Shown piece by piece: positions 31,667-43,079 of a DNA stretch of 64,000 nucleotides (the first letter of the stretch is position 1; each line of letters begins with the position of its first letter). Where the stretch lies: positions 5,530,501 to 5,594,500 of the forward strand of contig JAGTTD010000006.1 of the NCBI GenBank assembly GCA_018398585.1. The letters run 5' to 3'. This stretch comes from Simmondsia chinensis. Lineage: Eukaryota; Streptophyta; Magnoliopsida; Caryophyllales; Simmondsiaceae. The notes beneath the pieces were generated by a model. It had not been told where the DNA came from and searched no databases. It saw nothing but the letters and a program-made list of their open reading frames with translations. The translations under genes were made by a program, and so were the position numbers.

Positions 31667-34005
31667 TAGTGGTGGCCATGGGCCGGGTCGGGCCGGGCCG
31701 GGCCTGGCCCGCTAGAGAACCGGGCAGGGCCCGAGGGCCTCTAGGGCCGGGACCGGCCCGGGACCAGGCCCGGGCCCTCTACAGTGCGGGCGGGCCGGCC
31801 CAGCCTTTTTAACTAAATTAAAAAAAAATTTTAAAAATACATAGTCGTCTTGTACTAAAATTATTGTAATTCATTGATAAATAATATGAGATACAAATAT
31901 ATTTCTTTCCAAGTATACATGTTCAAAAAAAATAATACTAAATATATGTAATAAATAAAATACAATATACAACAAGTAATTATCAAAAAAATATCAGTAA
32001 ATAAATAACGTATCAAATACAAATACAAATACAAAATTGGGGTCTAATATTTAAAAATACAAATTTATTTATCAAAAAATATAAAGTTTGACATATGAAG
32101 TGTGCGGTCATCTTTTGACGTAAATATTTGAAAGTAAATAATTAACATACAAAAGTCTTGAATCTTGATATCAGTCATATCGGGGGGTTTTTACGCCATC
32201 ATTTGACGTATCAGTTGTGCAGTCGTCTTCTTCATCGCTCGATGAATCCATCTTCATTCTCTGTTGATCTCTTGCCTCATCTAGCAGCCAATCCTTCAAG
32301 CACACGGACATCTCTAAGCTCGACGGCGATAGCTTTGCCCTCTTCGTTCCAAACAACCTGCCACCAAGACTAAAAGCACACTCCGATGCTACTGAAGACA
32401 CCGGACAACTTAGTATATCACGTGCCATGGTGGAAAGCACGGGATATTGGATTTGGTTTGTGTTCCACCATTGTAAAAGGTCAAAATGCGGGTTGGCCGG
32501 CGGCCCGAAAATATGGACCAACGGTGTCCGCAAGTAATAATCTAGCTCGTCACATGACGTGGGGGCTACTGCGGGCGTAAATTGCTCCAACAACTTTCAC
32601 GAATATGACATGTGTGAACTACTTCCACTAGATGTGGAAGATCCTACTGCAGTACTACTAGGATTATTAAATGATAATTTACGAGAATACTCAGAAAATA
32701 AATTATGTAAGTCGTTATCGACATCGGCAATGAAAGTGTCGACATTAAGAGTAGGATGCAAATATTTAAAAAAATGTTGGCAAAACAAGTTGAAAACCCC
32801 GCGTTTACAACGAGGGTCTAAAATAGTTGCAAAGCAATAAGTAAGAGGTAGTTCAGAAAAATATTTGGCAAACTTTTCTTTCATTGCCTTAATCGATCCG
32901 AATAAATTGGGTTGGATTGATTACCCACTATCCAATTTACAATATCAAGCAATGTTGATATTGCTTGAGGCATGGTCGGATAGTAGCAACCCGAAAAAAA
33001 TGTTGTCGCGTCTTTAAACATGCTAAAAAATTTACAAATTTCATCTATTGTCTCCCAATGTATACCGTCCAGGTTGTAATCGCGCCATTCTACACGATTT
33101 TCCTGGGCGAATTCCATCAGAGCGTCTTTGTATGGTAGAATGCGCTCTAACATTACTGTCGTAGACGACTACCTAGTTTTGGAGTCTAATTTAAATTGTT
33201 TATATTCTATGTTATGCAACCTACATACATTTTTAAATCTTTTTTTTCCTAGCGACGGATACTTTAATTGATATTATTACAGATCTTAAGGTGACAAGGG
33301 ATACGTCTATAAGATCTAAACCATCCATTACCATTAAATGCAAAATGTGACAGATGCAACGAATATGAAAACACTTCCCACCTAACATGGGTCTCATTTT
33401 CCTAATTAAATGTGCTACGGATGCAGTGTTACTGGAAGCATTATCAAACGTAATACTGAAGATACGTTGTTCTATGCCCCAATCGCGGACTGCCGACATA
33501 ATCGCACCCGTAATAACCTCGGCAGTATGGGGGCAATCTAAAAGCCCAAAATGAATTATTCTCTTCTGGATGATGAAGGATTCATCGGTCCAGTGTGCCA
33601 TTATGCACATATAAGGTTGGCCGGGTTTGGATGTCCATACGTCCGACGTCAACGAGAACATGCTCGTGTTCGTCGCAAAAAGTGTATGTATCCCAATTTT
33701 AAGATTGTGGTACAACGTAAAAGCGTCCCGCTTTACGGTGTTCCAAGGAATCCTCACAATGGCGGGGTTCACATTTCGTTGGAGGTAGTAGACGAAATGT
33801 GGGTTTTCGCCGGTACTAAAAGGCCTTTCACTCAAAATTACATATTTAGCTAGCTGCCTACGGTTGCTCTCCTGAGAGAACCTAAAATTAGCAAGTGCAC
33901 CGGTCACTTGCTGTACTAAACGTTGTTGGCTCTTTTCCAGATTGGTTGAATCATAACACTCCATAATTGAATATAAGGTGATGAAGTAGTTATAGGGCAA
34001 AAATT
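31667..34005 (-). mobile_element. Truncated hAT transposon with transposase remnant
   Basis: The 3' end is at 31667: TAGTGGTGGCCATGGGCCGG, a typical hAT terminus, followed by 130 bp of strongly GC-rich GGGCC/GGCCCG repeats. The transposase lies inward on the minus strand. The other terminus is missing; an L1 fragment begins where it would be expected, so no target duplication can be paired. Confidence 0.75.
32171..34000 (-). pseudogene. hAT transposase (zinc-finger BED type), 5'-truncated with stops and frameshift
   Basis: Four segments follow the transposase order. 34000-33233 is the N-terminal core and first part of the RNase H-like fold, including SLTSDVWTSKPGQPYMCIMA with the expected catalytic D. 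33153-32881 is a middle block. 32884-32597 holds ATILDPRCKRGVF, the block with another acidic residue. 32593-32171 is the hAT dimerisation region, SSVASECAFSLGGRLFGTK and SPSSLEMSVCLKDWL. A TGA separates the last two segments, which share a frame, and a frameshift lies near 32881. The BED zinc finger is missing. It cannot make an active transposase. Confidence 0.85.
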
Positions 34006-34009
34006 GATT

Positions 34010-34355
34010 GACTTAATGTAGGTGAGGATTATTAAATTATGGTGTCGATAGTATGGAATGAGATTTGAGGGCATTGGCTAATGAACCCTTATTCGTATTA
34101 GGAGATTTCAGTGAAACCAGGGAGTTGTAGGGTGTAGCGAGGGATCTTGAATCAATCATAAGGTAGTCTACTAGCTTACTTGAGGTCGCATTAAAGAGGA
34201 TTTCGTGATATTGGGGATCATTAGATATCTTGATTTTGTGCACTTGTGTCTTTGATGATATCTACTGGGTGCATTTGCTTGTTAGCTTTGTATACGGCCC
34301 GGGTGCGATGCACCACTTTTTGTCTTGCTTGTATTCAATTATCGAAAAAAAAAAG
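34010..34355 (+). mobile_element. L1 LINE fragment with poly(A) end
   Basis: The 5' part carries NEPLFVLGDFSETREL, matching the LGDFN endonuclease motif. The 3' part ends GTATTCAATTATCG followed by an A run at 34344-34354. The rest of the LINE is deleted. The same ATTATCGAAAA end recurs at 54520 and, inverted, at 50573. Confidence 0.6.
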
Positions 34356-35451
34356 AACTAAAAGCGCATTATGGGAATGGTCGCCCAACTTTGCTCATGG
34401 TTTGTTACTAAAGTTGCTACTTGGTAATGGAACTAAGGAGCATGAGTAGTTAGATCTGGACATAAGAACAATAGTGAAGGTCAATTTGCAAGGATCTTCC
34501 ATGCAATAGTGAATGAAGATGCAAGTGTTGCCAACAAGAGCTTTGAACCAAAAGATGACATTAATTTTACATTGTCGATGATGCGAGTCCAATCAAGATC
34601 TTAATTTTAGAAAATCAGGGTGTTTCTTGACTTCCAAAATGGTGCTTGCGACAGCGAAGATAGACATGAGTCCGATCAAGATCTGAAGAGGGGAGCATTA
34701 ATGATGGATTTATTTATACAAGTTTGATTTTGTTTTTGTGAGTCGCAAATTTGTTAAAAGAAGAGTTAGTGTACAAAAATGAGCCACATGACTGTCAGTC
34801 AAGTATAATTTAGTGGGTTGGTTACATGGATTCTTTCTCGTGAATTATCATATCTTTTTGTCAATTTGCAAGCAAACGTGAATTATCATAAATTGTAGAA
34901 AATCCCCTATTTTTATATTGAAACAAAAGGTAAAAATCTTTCTCACAAAAAAAAAAAATTTTTTTTTATTCTTTTGCTTTTCAAAAATTTAATACTTTTC
35001 TTAATCTGTTAAGTTGATCCTTATATTAGTAATTTATAAGACTATTTTAGCCCTCAACAGTGAGGGAATAAAGTGCTTGATTTTATTTTTAAAAGAAATT
35101 TTTTTTGGATTTTCAGACAAAAGATAGAGAATTTTCTGTTTTTATGCAGATGATAGGAGGATTTCTGTAATTTACATAAAACAAATCCTTTTAATTAAGT
35201 GCAATAATTTATTATAAATTTAGAAAATATTTAAATTACAAACATAATAGTTTTCTGATAAAAAAAACTTAAATTTTTTATGAAGTAAAACATAATAGTT
35301 TTTTGATAAAAACAAATTTCAAATTAGGTTAATAAATGTGAAATAAAAATAAATGAAATTACAAAAAAAAATTATGGAAAGATAAATTATTTGGAAAAAC
35401 TTTGAAAAAGACCAAAAATGAAAAAACCATTTAAGTATTGGGTTATTTTTG
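34356..35451. other. Intergenic AT-rich DNA
   Basis: No gene or element was recognised. Repeated TAATAGTTTTCTGATAAAAA at 35245 and 35290 suggests a small local duplication. Confidence 0.4.
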
Positions 35452-35717
35452 TGAGTTACTTAAACCATTTAAGTCAAGACCAAAGAGGGTACCAAAACGC
35501 CGTCTCTAGATCCCATTAGAACTCCGAAGTTAAGCGTGCTTGGGCGACAGCAGTACCAAGATGGGTGACCTCCTAGGAAGTCCTCACACTCAGGCTGAAG
35601 ATACTCTGAAACAACTTCTCTTCAGGGGTAATACCCTGAAGGTGAAAGGCTGCGTACATCTGCCCCCCAGACCTTGCTTAGGCGAGAGCCCTTGGAGCAC
35701 TGGATATGTCGCTTTTT
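35452..35717 (+). mobile_element. 5S rRNA-derived SINE with RTE-type tail, copy B
   Basis: The element is flanked by a perfect 16-bp duplication, TATTGGGTTATTTTTG at 35436-35451 and 35718-35733. The 5S-like part (about 35487-35593) keeps AACTCCGAAGTTAAGCGTGC, GGGCGACAGCAGTACCAAG and GATGGGTGACCTCCTAGGAA. The tail has AGGCTGCGTACATCTG, CAGACCTTGC and GAGCCCTTGGAGCACTGG, as in the RTE LINEs. Thirty-five bases precede the 5S-like head, and part of them (AAGACCAAAGAGGG) recurs in copy D. Confidence 0.87.
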
Positions 35718-36389
35718 TATTGGGTTATTTTTGAAAGGGATTTTCTAGTTTTTAAGGCAAAAAATATGTGATTGTCTACAATTTACGGTTCATATACAAG
35801 CACTTATAAATTGAACAAAAGATACAAATTTTAACTAAAATGAATTAATGATTTGATCATTCACGAAAGTTAAAAAACAGGGCCTTAGATGAAAAGTGGA
35901 TCAATTCCACCATAATAAAATTTAGGATTATTTATACCAAAGGTCCCTATTTTGTCGATTGTGTTGATTTAGTCCCAACACTTTTATTTTTTGTCAATTT
36001 AGTCGCTGTAAAATTGATATTGTGTTAATTTGGTCCATAGAGTAAAATTTCTATTAAGCTATTAATGAAATTCTTAATAGTTCGGCCATGGGTTTGGTTA
36101 AATTGAGGTCAACATGCTGATTTGTATTGGATTACTTGCATCTGAAATAATATAACTTGAATTTGACCAAATGACTAAATTGACACAATATAGATTGTAG
36201 AAGGACTCAATTGACATAATTAAAAATATAAGGACTAAACTAACACAATGAATCTTAAAAAAAAAAATTAACACAATAAAAAAAGTATATAAAAATTTTG
36301 GGTAAATAATCCTAAAATTTACCTACATATGATTTAAAGATGACGAATTAAGATGTCGCCTATACAGCCATTTTCTGTCTTTTAAAACT

Positions 36390-36420
<31 letters not shown>
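36390..36420 (+). repeat. Poly-G tract, 31 nt
   Basis: A second long uninterrupted G run in this window, in an AT-rich setting with no adjacent gene. Confidence 0.85.
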
Positions 36421-36421
<1 letters not shown>

Positions 36422-36629
36422 AGAACTCGTACTAAATAGATTTTAAGAGTTAATTATGTCTATATATGCGACTCACACTATTTTTTACTTGAATATAGGT
36501 TTCGGCAATTTTAAATATATGAAAAAACTTTTAGATTCGTATATGATCAATGGAAAATAAAGATGGTAACATGATGTGATAAACCGCATTCTTAAGATCA
36601 CTAAATTGAGGGTAATAACTGATTTCTGT

Positions 36630-37068
36630 TATATATCAAAGGAGGTTCATCCCAGAACAAATTGCAATGGGTGGAGTAGCTTTCTAGGCATATAAATTGC
36701 TATTTTTTTATGCCTCCCTTCTGATGTAGGATCCAATGTTTTGCTCAATATCTTTTTGACTGCATCAGTTTTGAGCACTACTTGGGCATTTCGACGTCTC
36801 CCTCCATCAATGTTTGGAGGACTCACATAGATTGATTGCCATGGCCAACCGCAAATCCTGTTTGACTTCAACAAATAGACTTCCTTAGAAAGATCATTGT
36901 TGCAGACCTCCTTACAATGTCGGGCTTCTCTATGGCCCTAACTTTAATCTTGGTACGCAATTCAACATTGGGGTTTAGTTTCCTTTGTCTTTTGATTTTC
37001 TCTTTTGTATGCACCTTGTATCTATTGAGGTTTCTTCTACCCTCTTAATTATTAAATTTTTTTTTTTT
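36630..37068 (+). mobile_element. Possible L1 3' end
   Basis: The segment ends TTGTATCTATTGAGG, then CTCTTAATTATTAAA, phrases common at plant L1 3' ends, but the final homopolymer is T rather than A. No ORF2 block could be read with certainty. Confidence 0.3.
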
Positions 37069-37318
37069 TGACATTTTCAATACTTAATTAACTGTCCTTG
37101 AAATTTCCTAGCAAATGATATGCTTTAATTATATACTAGGAGAAAATTTCATATATAAGTAACTGGAGCTTTGATAATAGTATATTTTATAAGTACTCTG
37201 ATATTTGAACATATTTACATATATTTCTAAGCTTTGGTGGTTTATTTCACGTCTTGTACGTAACTTTGTTTTAAAGAAAATCCCTTACAACCTTCAAACA
37301 AGAGTAACATTGTCTGAT

Positions 37319-37740
37319 TCAAAAAAATAAGAAGCAACCCTTAGAATATGGCAACCAGTGATGCTTTTCATAAGAAGGGGCAATGGTCATTGGTGTCTTT
37401 GTCTTCTTCTCGACTACTATTGGTTCTAGGATCGGATCACCTTGATACACCATGCAATCTCCTCTGGTCCACTGAAAATCTTTCACACCAGGTGCCGATC
37501 CAGAAACTGACCCGCATTCAAATGCTCCTACCCATATTACAACAATATTGGAACCCTCCCCACTCCACTTTCTTTGTTTTATTCTCAACAACTCAAATTA
37601 CAACAAAGAAAATGGAAATTCATATCTTACGACCCTAAACAGCATTACATTGCCTTCCACACCTATGACCAAAGCAACACGACCCTGCAACCCAATCAAC
37701 GCTAGTACCTTACTCGCCCAACTTCGAAAATCCCTAGTCC
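37319..37740 (-). pseudogene. Unidentified coding-like fragment
   Basis: Read on the minus strand, about 130 codons are open except for one TAA near 37593. They include SNIVVIWVGAFECGSVSGSA and KDFQWTRGDCMVYQGDPI. The composition looks like real protein but no family was recognised. It stops at KGCFLFF followed by TGA. It could be an exon or a gene fragment; it lies just upstream of the gypsy element. Confidence 0.3.
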
Positions 37741-38182
37741 CAATATCAAAAACTCATATCTAAATTCAATCGTTTCCGGCCTTGTTAAGTCTAACTCACT
37801 AATGGCTATCTGTTACTCATGTGATACTAGCTTAGGAGTTTTTCTGGTATTGGAAGTTGGAATACGGGAATGATCAATGTCGTAAATAAACTGTTCATCT
37901 CCTCTAGCGATGTCTATTTTTGATGGCCCGTATGTTAGGACCAAAAAATCGCATTCGGAAAAAACTGACACGTGGCCCCCCGTAAACCACAACGAGGGGA
38001 TGACACGTGGCCTCCGGGCACCATGCTAACGGGGTGACGCGTGGCCCCCGGACACCGCAGCATCTCGCCCTGGAATGCCCTCCTTCGGGAGCCGACCGAG
38101 CAATAACGGCTACACGGCATCACGACTCGGGCGGACGACGACTAGATGCTCGAAACCTGAAGAGTCTTGCCGAACGCCTCTT

Positions 38183-38570
38183 CGAAGGTCCCGGACACAG
38201 CTCTTGCTGGAAGACACCTTGTCCGAGGAACACCTCTTCTGAAGGTCCCGAACATAGCTCTTGCCGGAAGACACCTTTTCCGAGGAACACCTCTTCCGAA
38301 GGTCCCAGACACAACTCTTGCCTGAAGACACCTTTTCCGAGGGGCACCTCTTCCGAAAGTCCCAGATGCAGCTTTTGCCGGAAGACACCTTTTTCGAGGA
38401 ACACCTCTTCTGAAGGTCCCGGACACAGCTCTTGCCAGAAGACACCTTTTCCGAGGAACACCTCTTCCAAAGGTCCCGGACACAACTCTTGCCGGAGGAC
38501 ACCTTTTTCGAGGAGCACCTTTTCTGTAGGTCTCGAACGCAGCTCTTGCTGAACAAACTTTCTGAAGGAT
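38183..38570 (+). repeat. 57-bp minisatellite in the 5' LTR, about six units plus a partial
   Basis: Each unit begins GAAGGTCCCGGACACAGCTC and ends near GAGGAACACCTCTTC. Because 57 is a multiple of three, long ORFs arise in several frames on both strands; these are not genes. Confidence 0.9.
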
Positions 38571-38806
38571 GCATCCCTTGTCTAAACACGCATTCTAAGG
38601 CCCCGGACACGGATATTGTCGGCCACGCCTTCTGAAGCTTCAGATGCTGCTTCCGTCAGACGCATAGACACACCCTCTGAGGCCCCAAACACGACTCTTG
38701 TCGGCCATGCCTTCCGAAGCCTCGGACGTGGCTTTCGTCAGACGCACACCTGAAGACCTATCGGACACATCTCCAGAAACCCGCTCTCCGAAGCCCAACC
38801 ACCCTA

Positions 38807-38825
38807 TAAATAGGGCCCTAGCCAT
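38807..38825 (+). promoter_or_regulatory. LTR TATA box within a short palindrome
   Basis: CACCCTATAAATAGGGCCC contains a good TATA box, TATAAATA. The same motif is at about 47869-47885 in the 3' LTR. The flanking CCCTATAAATAGGG is nearly self-complementary. Confidence 0.7.
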
Positions 38826-39054
38826 CATACTTGAGACACACCTACCTTCATACCCACTCCCACTCTTGGACGTCCTCCGGGACTCGGCCGAAAGACCCCG
38901 GGAGCAGTAGAACCCCCTCGTTTTTCTTTGATTTTCTTGTACCTCATCAAAAATTCTTGTAATAAAAACATTTATGATTATTGAAAATTTAAATAAAGAT
39001 AAAAGGCCTGTATTATTGCCCTTCATAAAAGAACCCCTATCTATTACCAAAACA

Positions 39055-39073
39055 ATTGGCGTTGTTTTTGGGA
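39055..39073 (+). other. Primer-binding site region of the Tat-like element
   Basis: ATTGGCGTTGTTTTTGGGA directly follows the 5' LTR. Tat elements commonly have TTGGCGCCGT at this place; here it is diverged, so the priming tRNA is not assigned. Confidence 0.5.
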
Positions 39074-39404
39074 AATTGAAAATTTCCCTCAAAACAACAC
39101 TGCAGGATCTCCCCCCTCCCTGAGGCGGTCCACAGATCAGTACTTCACTCATAGCCAGTTCCACGAGCTCCGTACACTCATCATGCAACTCGTTGATCGG
39201 GACGACTCCTCCAAAGCCTCGCCGAGTCCCGCATAGCCAAACCCGGAGGTGGTCGTCGAGTCCCTTGCCTCCACGGAGAGCAGAAGCCACCGAAACTAGC
39301 AAGGAGGAGCGAGGGAGAAGGTGTCTCGTTGCCCTGACCGACCCGAAGACTCCCCCGAGCGTGCCCCACTCCTGACCGAAGCAAGCTCCGACACCGACTC
39401 ACAC

Positions 39405-40258
39405 AATGTGGTGCATGGGCTCATGGGGAAAATTCTTATCACCCATTCTCCCTTCACCTCTCATATCCTCGCTGCCGCCATGAGGAAAGTGAAGATGCCA
39501 AACTTGAAGCTATTTGAAGGAACGCAAGTCCCTGACTACCACATCTCGGGGTTAACGGCATGCGTGTACATGCAAGATACCTCCGAAGGCGTGTCGTGAA
39601 AATGCTTCCCGTCCACTCTCAAGGGCATGACCTAGGCTTGGCTTGCATCACTCCCCAATAGATCCATTCACAGCTTTAAAGAATCGTCCGAAAGGTTCAC
39701 TCGCCACTTCCTTAGCAACAAGAGGAGAAAGAAGACTGTCGCCCAGTTGATCCAGCTACAACAAGCCAAGGACGAGTCCTTGAGGGCGTTTGTGCGGAAA
39801 TTTTTAAAGGCAATGATCAGCATCCCGAACTTGGCTGATCAAATCGCCATTCCCACCTTCATCAACGGTCTCCGAAACAGCGACTTTAAGTTCTCTCTCG
39901 CCAAGGCTCTCCCCACAACCGTGGACACACTCTGGGTCAAAGCCAATAAATACATCATTGCCGAAGATGTGATGTATAAAACGGGGCCTCCCTGGCTTGA
40001 CTACCAAAAGCCCGAGGCTTGCGCCTCGAGGTTCAACCCGAAAAAAGAAAGAGTCATGAAGAACACGCGGGGGACCTGCAATGGCAAACCAAGAAGAGCC
40101 CTCAGCTCCTCTTGGAAGTTAAAAATCCAGAAACGGGGCGAAATCAAGTCCCTGCAGGGCCGGTGGAGCGACGCGGCCCAACCCCATGGTACGATTACCA
40201 TGGAACCACTGGGCATGATACCAAGGACTGCCGGATAGTTCAAAGCTGGCTAGACTAG
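39405..40258 (+). pseudogene. gag of the Tat-like element, broken
   Basis: The frame shows KMPNLKLFEGTQVPDYH, then CFPSTLKGMT (in Tat gags, F-P-A-T-L-K-G), then SFKESSERFTRHFLSNKRRK and DESLRAFVRKF. A TGA at 39597-39599 and a TAG near 39633 interrupt it. At about 40020-40100 the frame shifts to one carrying the zinc-knuckle-like WYDYHGTTGHDTKDC, where the first cysteine is tyrosine. Gag would form the particle and bind RNA. Confidence 0.82.
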
Positions 40259-40459
40259 GCAGAAAAAAAGGGGACCTCCGGAGGTTCGTGGACGTAGAAA
40301 AGCTCAAAAGCAGAACTTCCAGCCCCGCCTGTGAGGAACCCGGCGACGTGGCTCATGCAATGAGGCACGTAAATTCGGCAATAAAACAGAAGCAGGAGAA
40401 CACAAGTCTCGCCACCGTGAGGAGAGGAGATGGAGGATTTAAAAAATGTCGACCCTTAA

Positions 40460-41930
40460 CTTTCTCCTAAGAGGATTTAGAGAACATTTGCACCCTGCAC
40501 GAGGATCCCATGGTCATCGCCATGGACGTTCGTGAATGCTCCCTCTGAAGGGTCCTGGTGGATCAAGGAAGTTTGGCCAACATACTATTCCTCCACTGCT
40601 TCAAACAGATGGGCATACCGCCCACAGAACTACACCAGACGACTGGGACCCTTGCGAGATTTTCTGACGAGGTATTCAATCCACTAGGCACCATAAAACT
40701 CGACATCCTCTCAAGAGACGGATAGCAAAAGCACGCACTCAACACCGAGTTCTGTGTCTAACGCCATCCTAGGTTGTTCAGTGCTGAACTCATTAGGCAC
40801 TGTGGTGTCAATATACCACTTCGCCATGAAGTTTGAGACTAACAAAGAAGTGGTCTTGACCGTAAGAGGTTTTCAACAAACCGCTAGCAAATGCTCCTAT
40901 GTCCAGGATGTTCCAGAAGTAAGAGAGGCAGAAATAGAGAAAAGGCAAGCCAAGGACCGGGAGAAACTGTCAAAGTACAGATAGGACCTAGAAAGACAGA
41001 CAGGGTAGGGATGAAGCTAGGCGCGGCCGAAAGAGATCAAATCCAGCAAGTGCTCCGGCAATATCAAGAAGTCTTCGCCTACTCCATGGACGAGATGCCA
41101 GGAATAGATTTCCGGATCATCCGCCATCGTCTCAATGTTTTGCCCGGGACGAAACCGGTAAAACAAAGGAAGTGCAACTTTTGCGCCAAACGGAACCAGG
41201 TCATAAGCGAAGAAATACAGAAACTCCTAAAAGCCGGCTTCATAGAAGAGGTGTTATACCCGGATTGGCTGGCAAACGTGGTCATGGTAAAGAAGCTGAA
41301 TGGAAATTGACGGATGTGCGTAGACTTTACCATTCTCAATAAAGCCTACCCGAAAGATTCGTTTCCTCTCCCTAAGATTGATCAGTTGGTTGACTCCACT
41401 GCGAGGAACGCGTTGTTCAGCTTTCTGGATGCCTTTTCCGGGTACCACCAGATCACAAGGACAAGGAGAAGACATCTTTCATTACCCTCGAAGGAACTTA
41501 CTGCTTCTGAGTCATGCTGTTCGGGTTGAAGAACGCTGGAGCCACCTACCAGCGCTTGGTGAACCGTGTCTTCTAGTAGCAGTTAGGGAGAAGCTTGGAG
41601 GTGTACGTCGACGTTATGATCATAAAAAGTAAGGAGGCCTCCGATCATGTGAACGACCTAAGGGAGGCCCTAGAAACACTTAAGTCTCACGGGATGCGTC
41701 TCAATCCGAACAAGTGCATGTTCGCAGTCCCAGAAGAAAAATTCTTAGGCTTCATTGTTAGCGTAAGATAAATGAAGGCCAAGCCTGCCAAGGTAGATGC
41801 TATACTCCGGATGGAAACTATGAAGACCCCAAAGGACATTCAAAAGCTGACCGGATGTCTTGCCGCACTTAACAGATTCATCAATTGATTGGCGGATCAG
41901 TCACTCCCTTTCTGTAAAGTATTGTAAAGA
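40460..41930 (+). pseudogene. Protease and reverse transcriptase of the Tat-like element, broken
   Basis: The protease core reads RVLVDQGSLANILF, with DQG where the family has DGG or DTG. RT begins near 40990 with ERDQIQQVLRQYQEVFAYS. Further blocks are LLKAGFIEEVLYPDWLANVV, RMCVDFTILNKAYPKDSFPL and FLDAFSGYHQI. The active site is VYVDVMIIKS at about 41600-41630, so the second aspartate of YVDD is valine, a lethal change. It continues LNPNKCMFAVPEEKFLGFIV. Several stops and a frameshift near 41480 are present. Confidence 0.85.
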
Positions 41931-41999
41931 AGAAAAGCCTTCAATTGGGACGAATCCTATCAGCAAGCGCTTCGAGAGCTCAAGGAACACGGCTAAGCT

Positions 42000-42840
42000 T
42001 CCGATCATGTCTAAGCCCATCTAGGGCGAGGACTTAATTCTCTACGCCTCTGCGTCGGACGACACCGTGAGTGCAGTGTTGATGTCCGAGAGGGAAGGCC
42101 TCCAGCCTCCAGCTACTGATTTACTTCGTCAGTCACATGTTAAAGGATGCCAAGATGTAGTGGCCCCACATTAAGAAACTCACCTATGCCGTTGTCATAG
42201 CCGCACGGAAGCTCCGACCTTACTTCCAGGCACACCGTATTCGGATATGAACCAATCAGCCCTTGCAGAGATCCCTTCAACGCCTGGAGTGTTGGGAAGA
42301 ATGCTATCCTGGGCGGTCGAACTTTCCAAGTATGACATCCTGATCGAGTCACAGACAACGATTAAGCACAGGCCCTAGCAAACTTCTTGGTGAAATGCTC
42401 GTTCACTATTGTGGCGTCACCAAGCTATGAACTACAAGATACTCCAAAAGGATCATGGAAGTTGTATGTAGAGGGGTCATCCAACAACCAAGGAAGCGAG
42501 GCCAGTATTCTTCTCATTTCGCCTGAGAAGCAATACTTCCTCTACGCCTTAAGGTTCAAGTTTAGGACCAGTAACAACGAGACTGAGTACGAAGCGCTCT
42601 TTCATGGGTTAAGAATGGCCCCAAAGGTAGGCATGGGCCAAGTGGAGGTATTCAGCGACTCTCAGTTAATCGTCAAGCAGGTACAAGGGATTTATGAAGC
42701 GAAAAGTGCCGCCATGAAGTAATATTTGGAGGTTGTAAAAGAGGAAGCGAAAACCTTCTCTTTCTTCAGAATTGACCTCATTCCGAGAGCCGAAAATGTC
42801 AAAGCCGACGAGCTTAGCCGGATCGCCAGTTCAACAACGG
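42000..42840 (+). pseudogene. RNase H regions of the Tat-like element
   Basis: At 42030-42100 the RT-linked RNase H is visible, LILYASASDDTVSAVLMSE. At 42440-42840 a second RNase H follows: KLYVEGSSNNQGSEASILL (the first catalytic D is E here), NNETEYEAL, VFSDSQLIVKQV and NVKADELSRIA. A duplicated RNase H of archaeal type is known for Tat elements. A TAA at 42721 splits the second domain. Confidence 0.75.
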
Positions 42841-43079
42841 AGGAGACAGGACTAGAACCCGCCGTTCGGATAGAGGAAATTCAGACACCATGCCGACACT
42901 GACCTCATCCCACGGGGATTGGCCAAGTCTAGTCTCTGAGTGCATGGCGGCAACCCATCATCGAGTTCGTAAAAAATGGAACTCTGCCCGAAGATCAGCT
43001 GGAAGCAAGATACATCTGAAGACGCGCACCGTGGTTCGTGATAATCGATGAAGACCTCTACAAAAGATCATTTGTACAC

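Larger units (their letters stand above)
37933..39054 (+). repeat. 5' LTR of the Tat-like element (1122 bp)
   Basis: The LTR runs from TGTTAGGACC to ACCAAAACA. It contains a 57-bp minisatellite (38183-38560), a promoter at about 38810 and an AATAAA near 38962. It is about 124 bp longer than the 3' LTR, mostly because of two additional minisatellite units. Confidence 0.9.

Noticed and set aside
32158..32840. Plus-strand ORFs
   Set aside because: They overlap the well-matched minus-strand hAT transposase and show no known motif.
38110..38610. Long ORFs on both strands in the LTR (up to 181 codons)
   Set aside because: They arise from a 57-bp tandem repeat whose length is a multiple of three; the encoded peptides are just the repeat in different frames.
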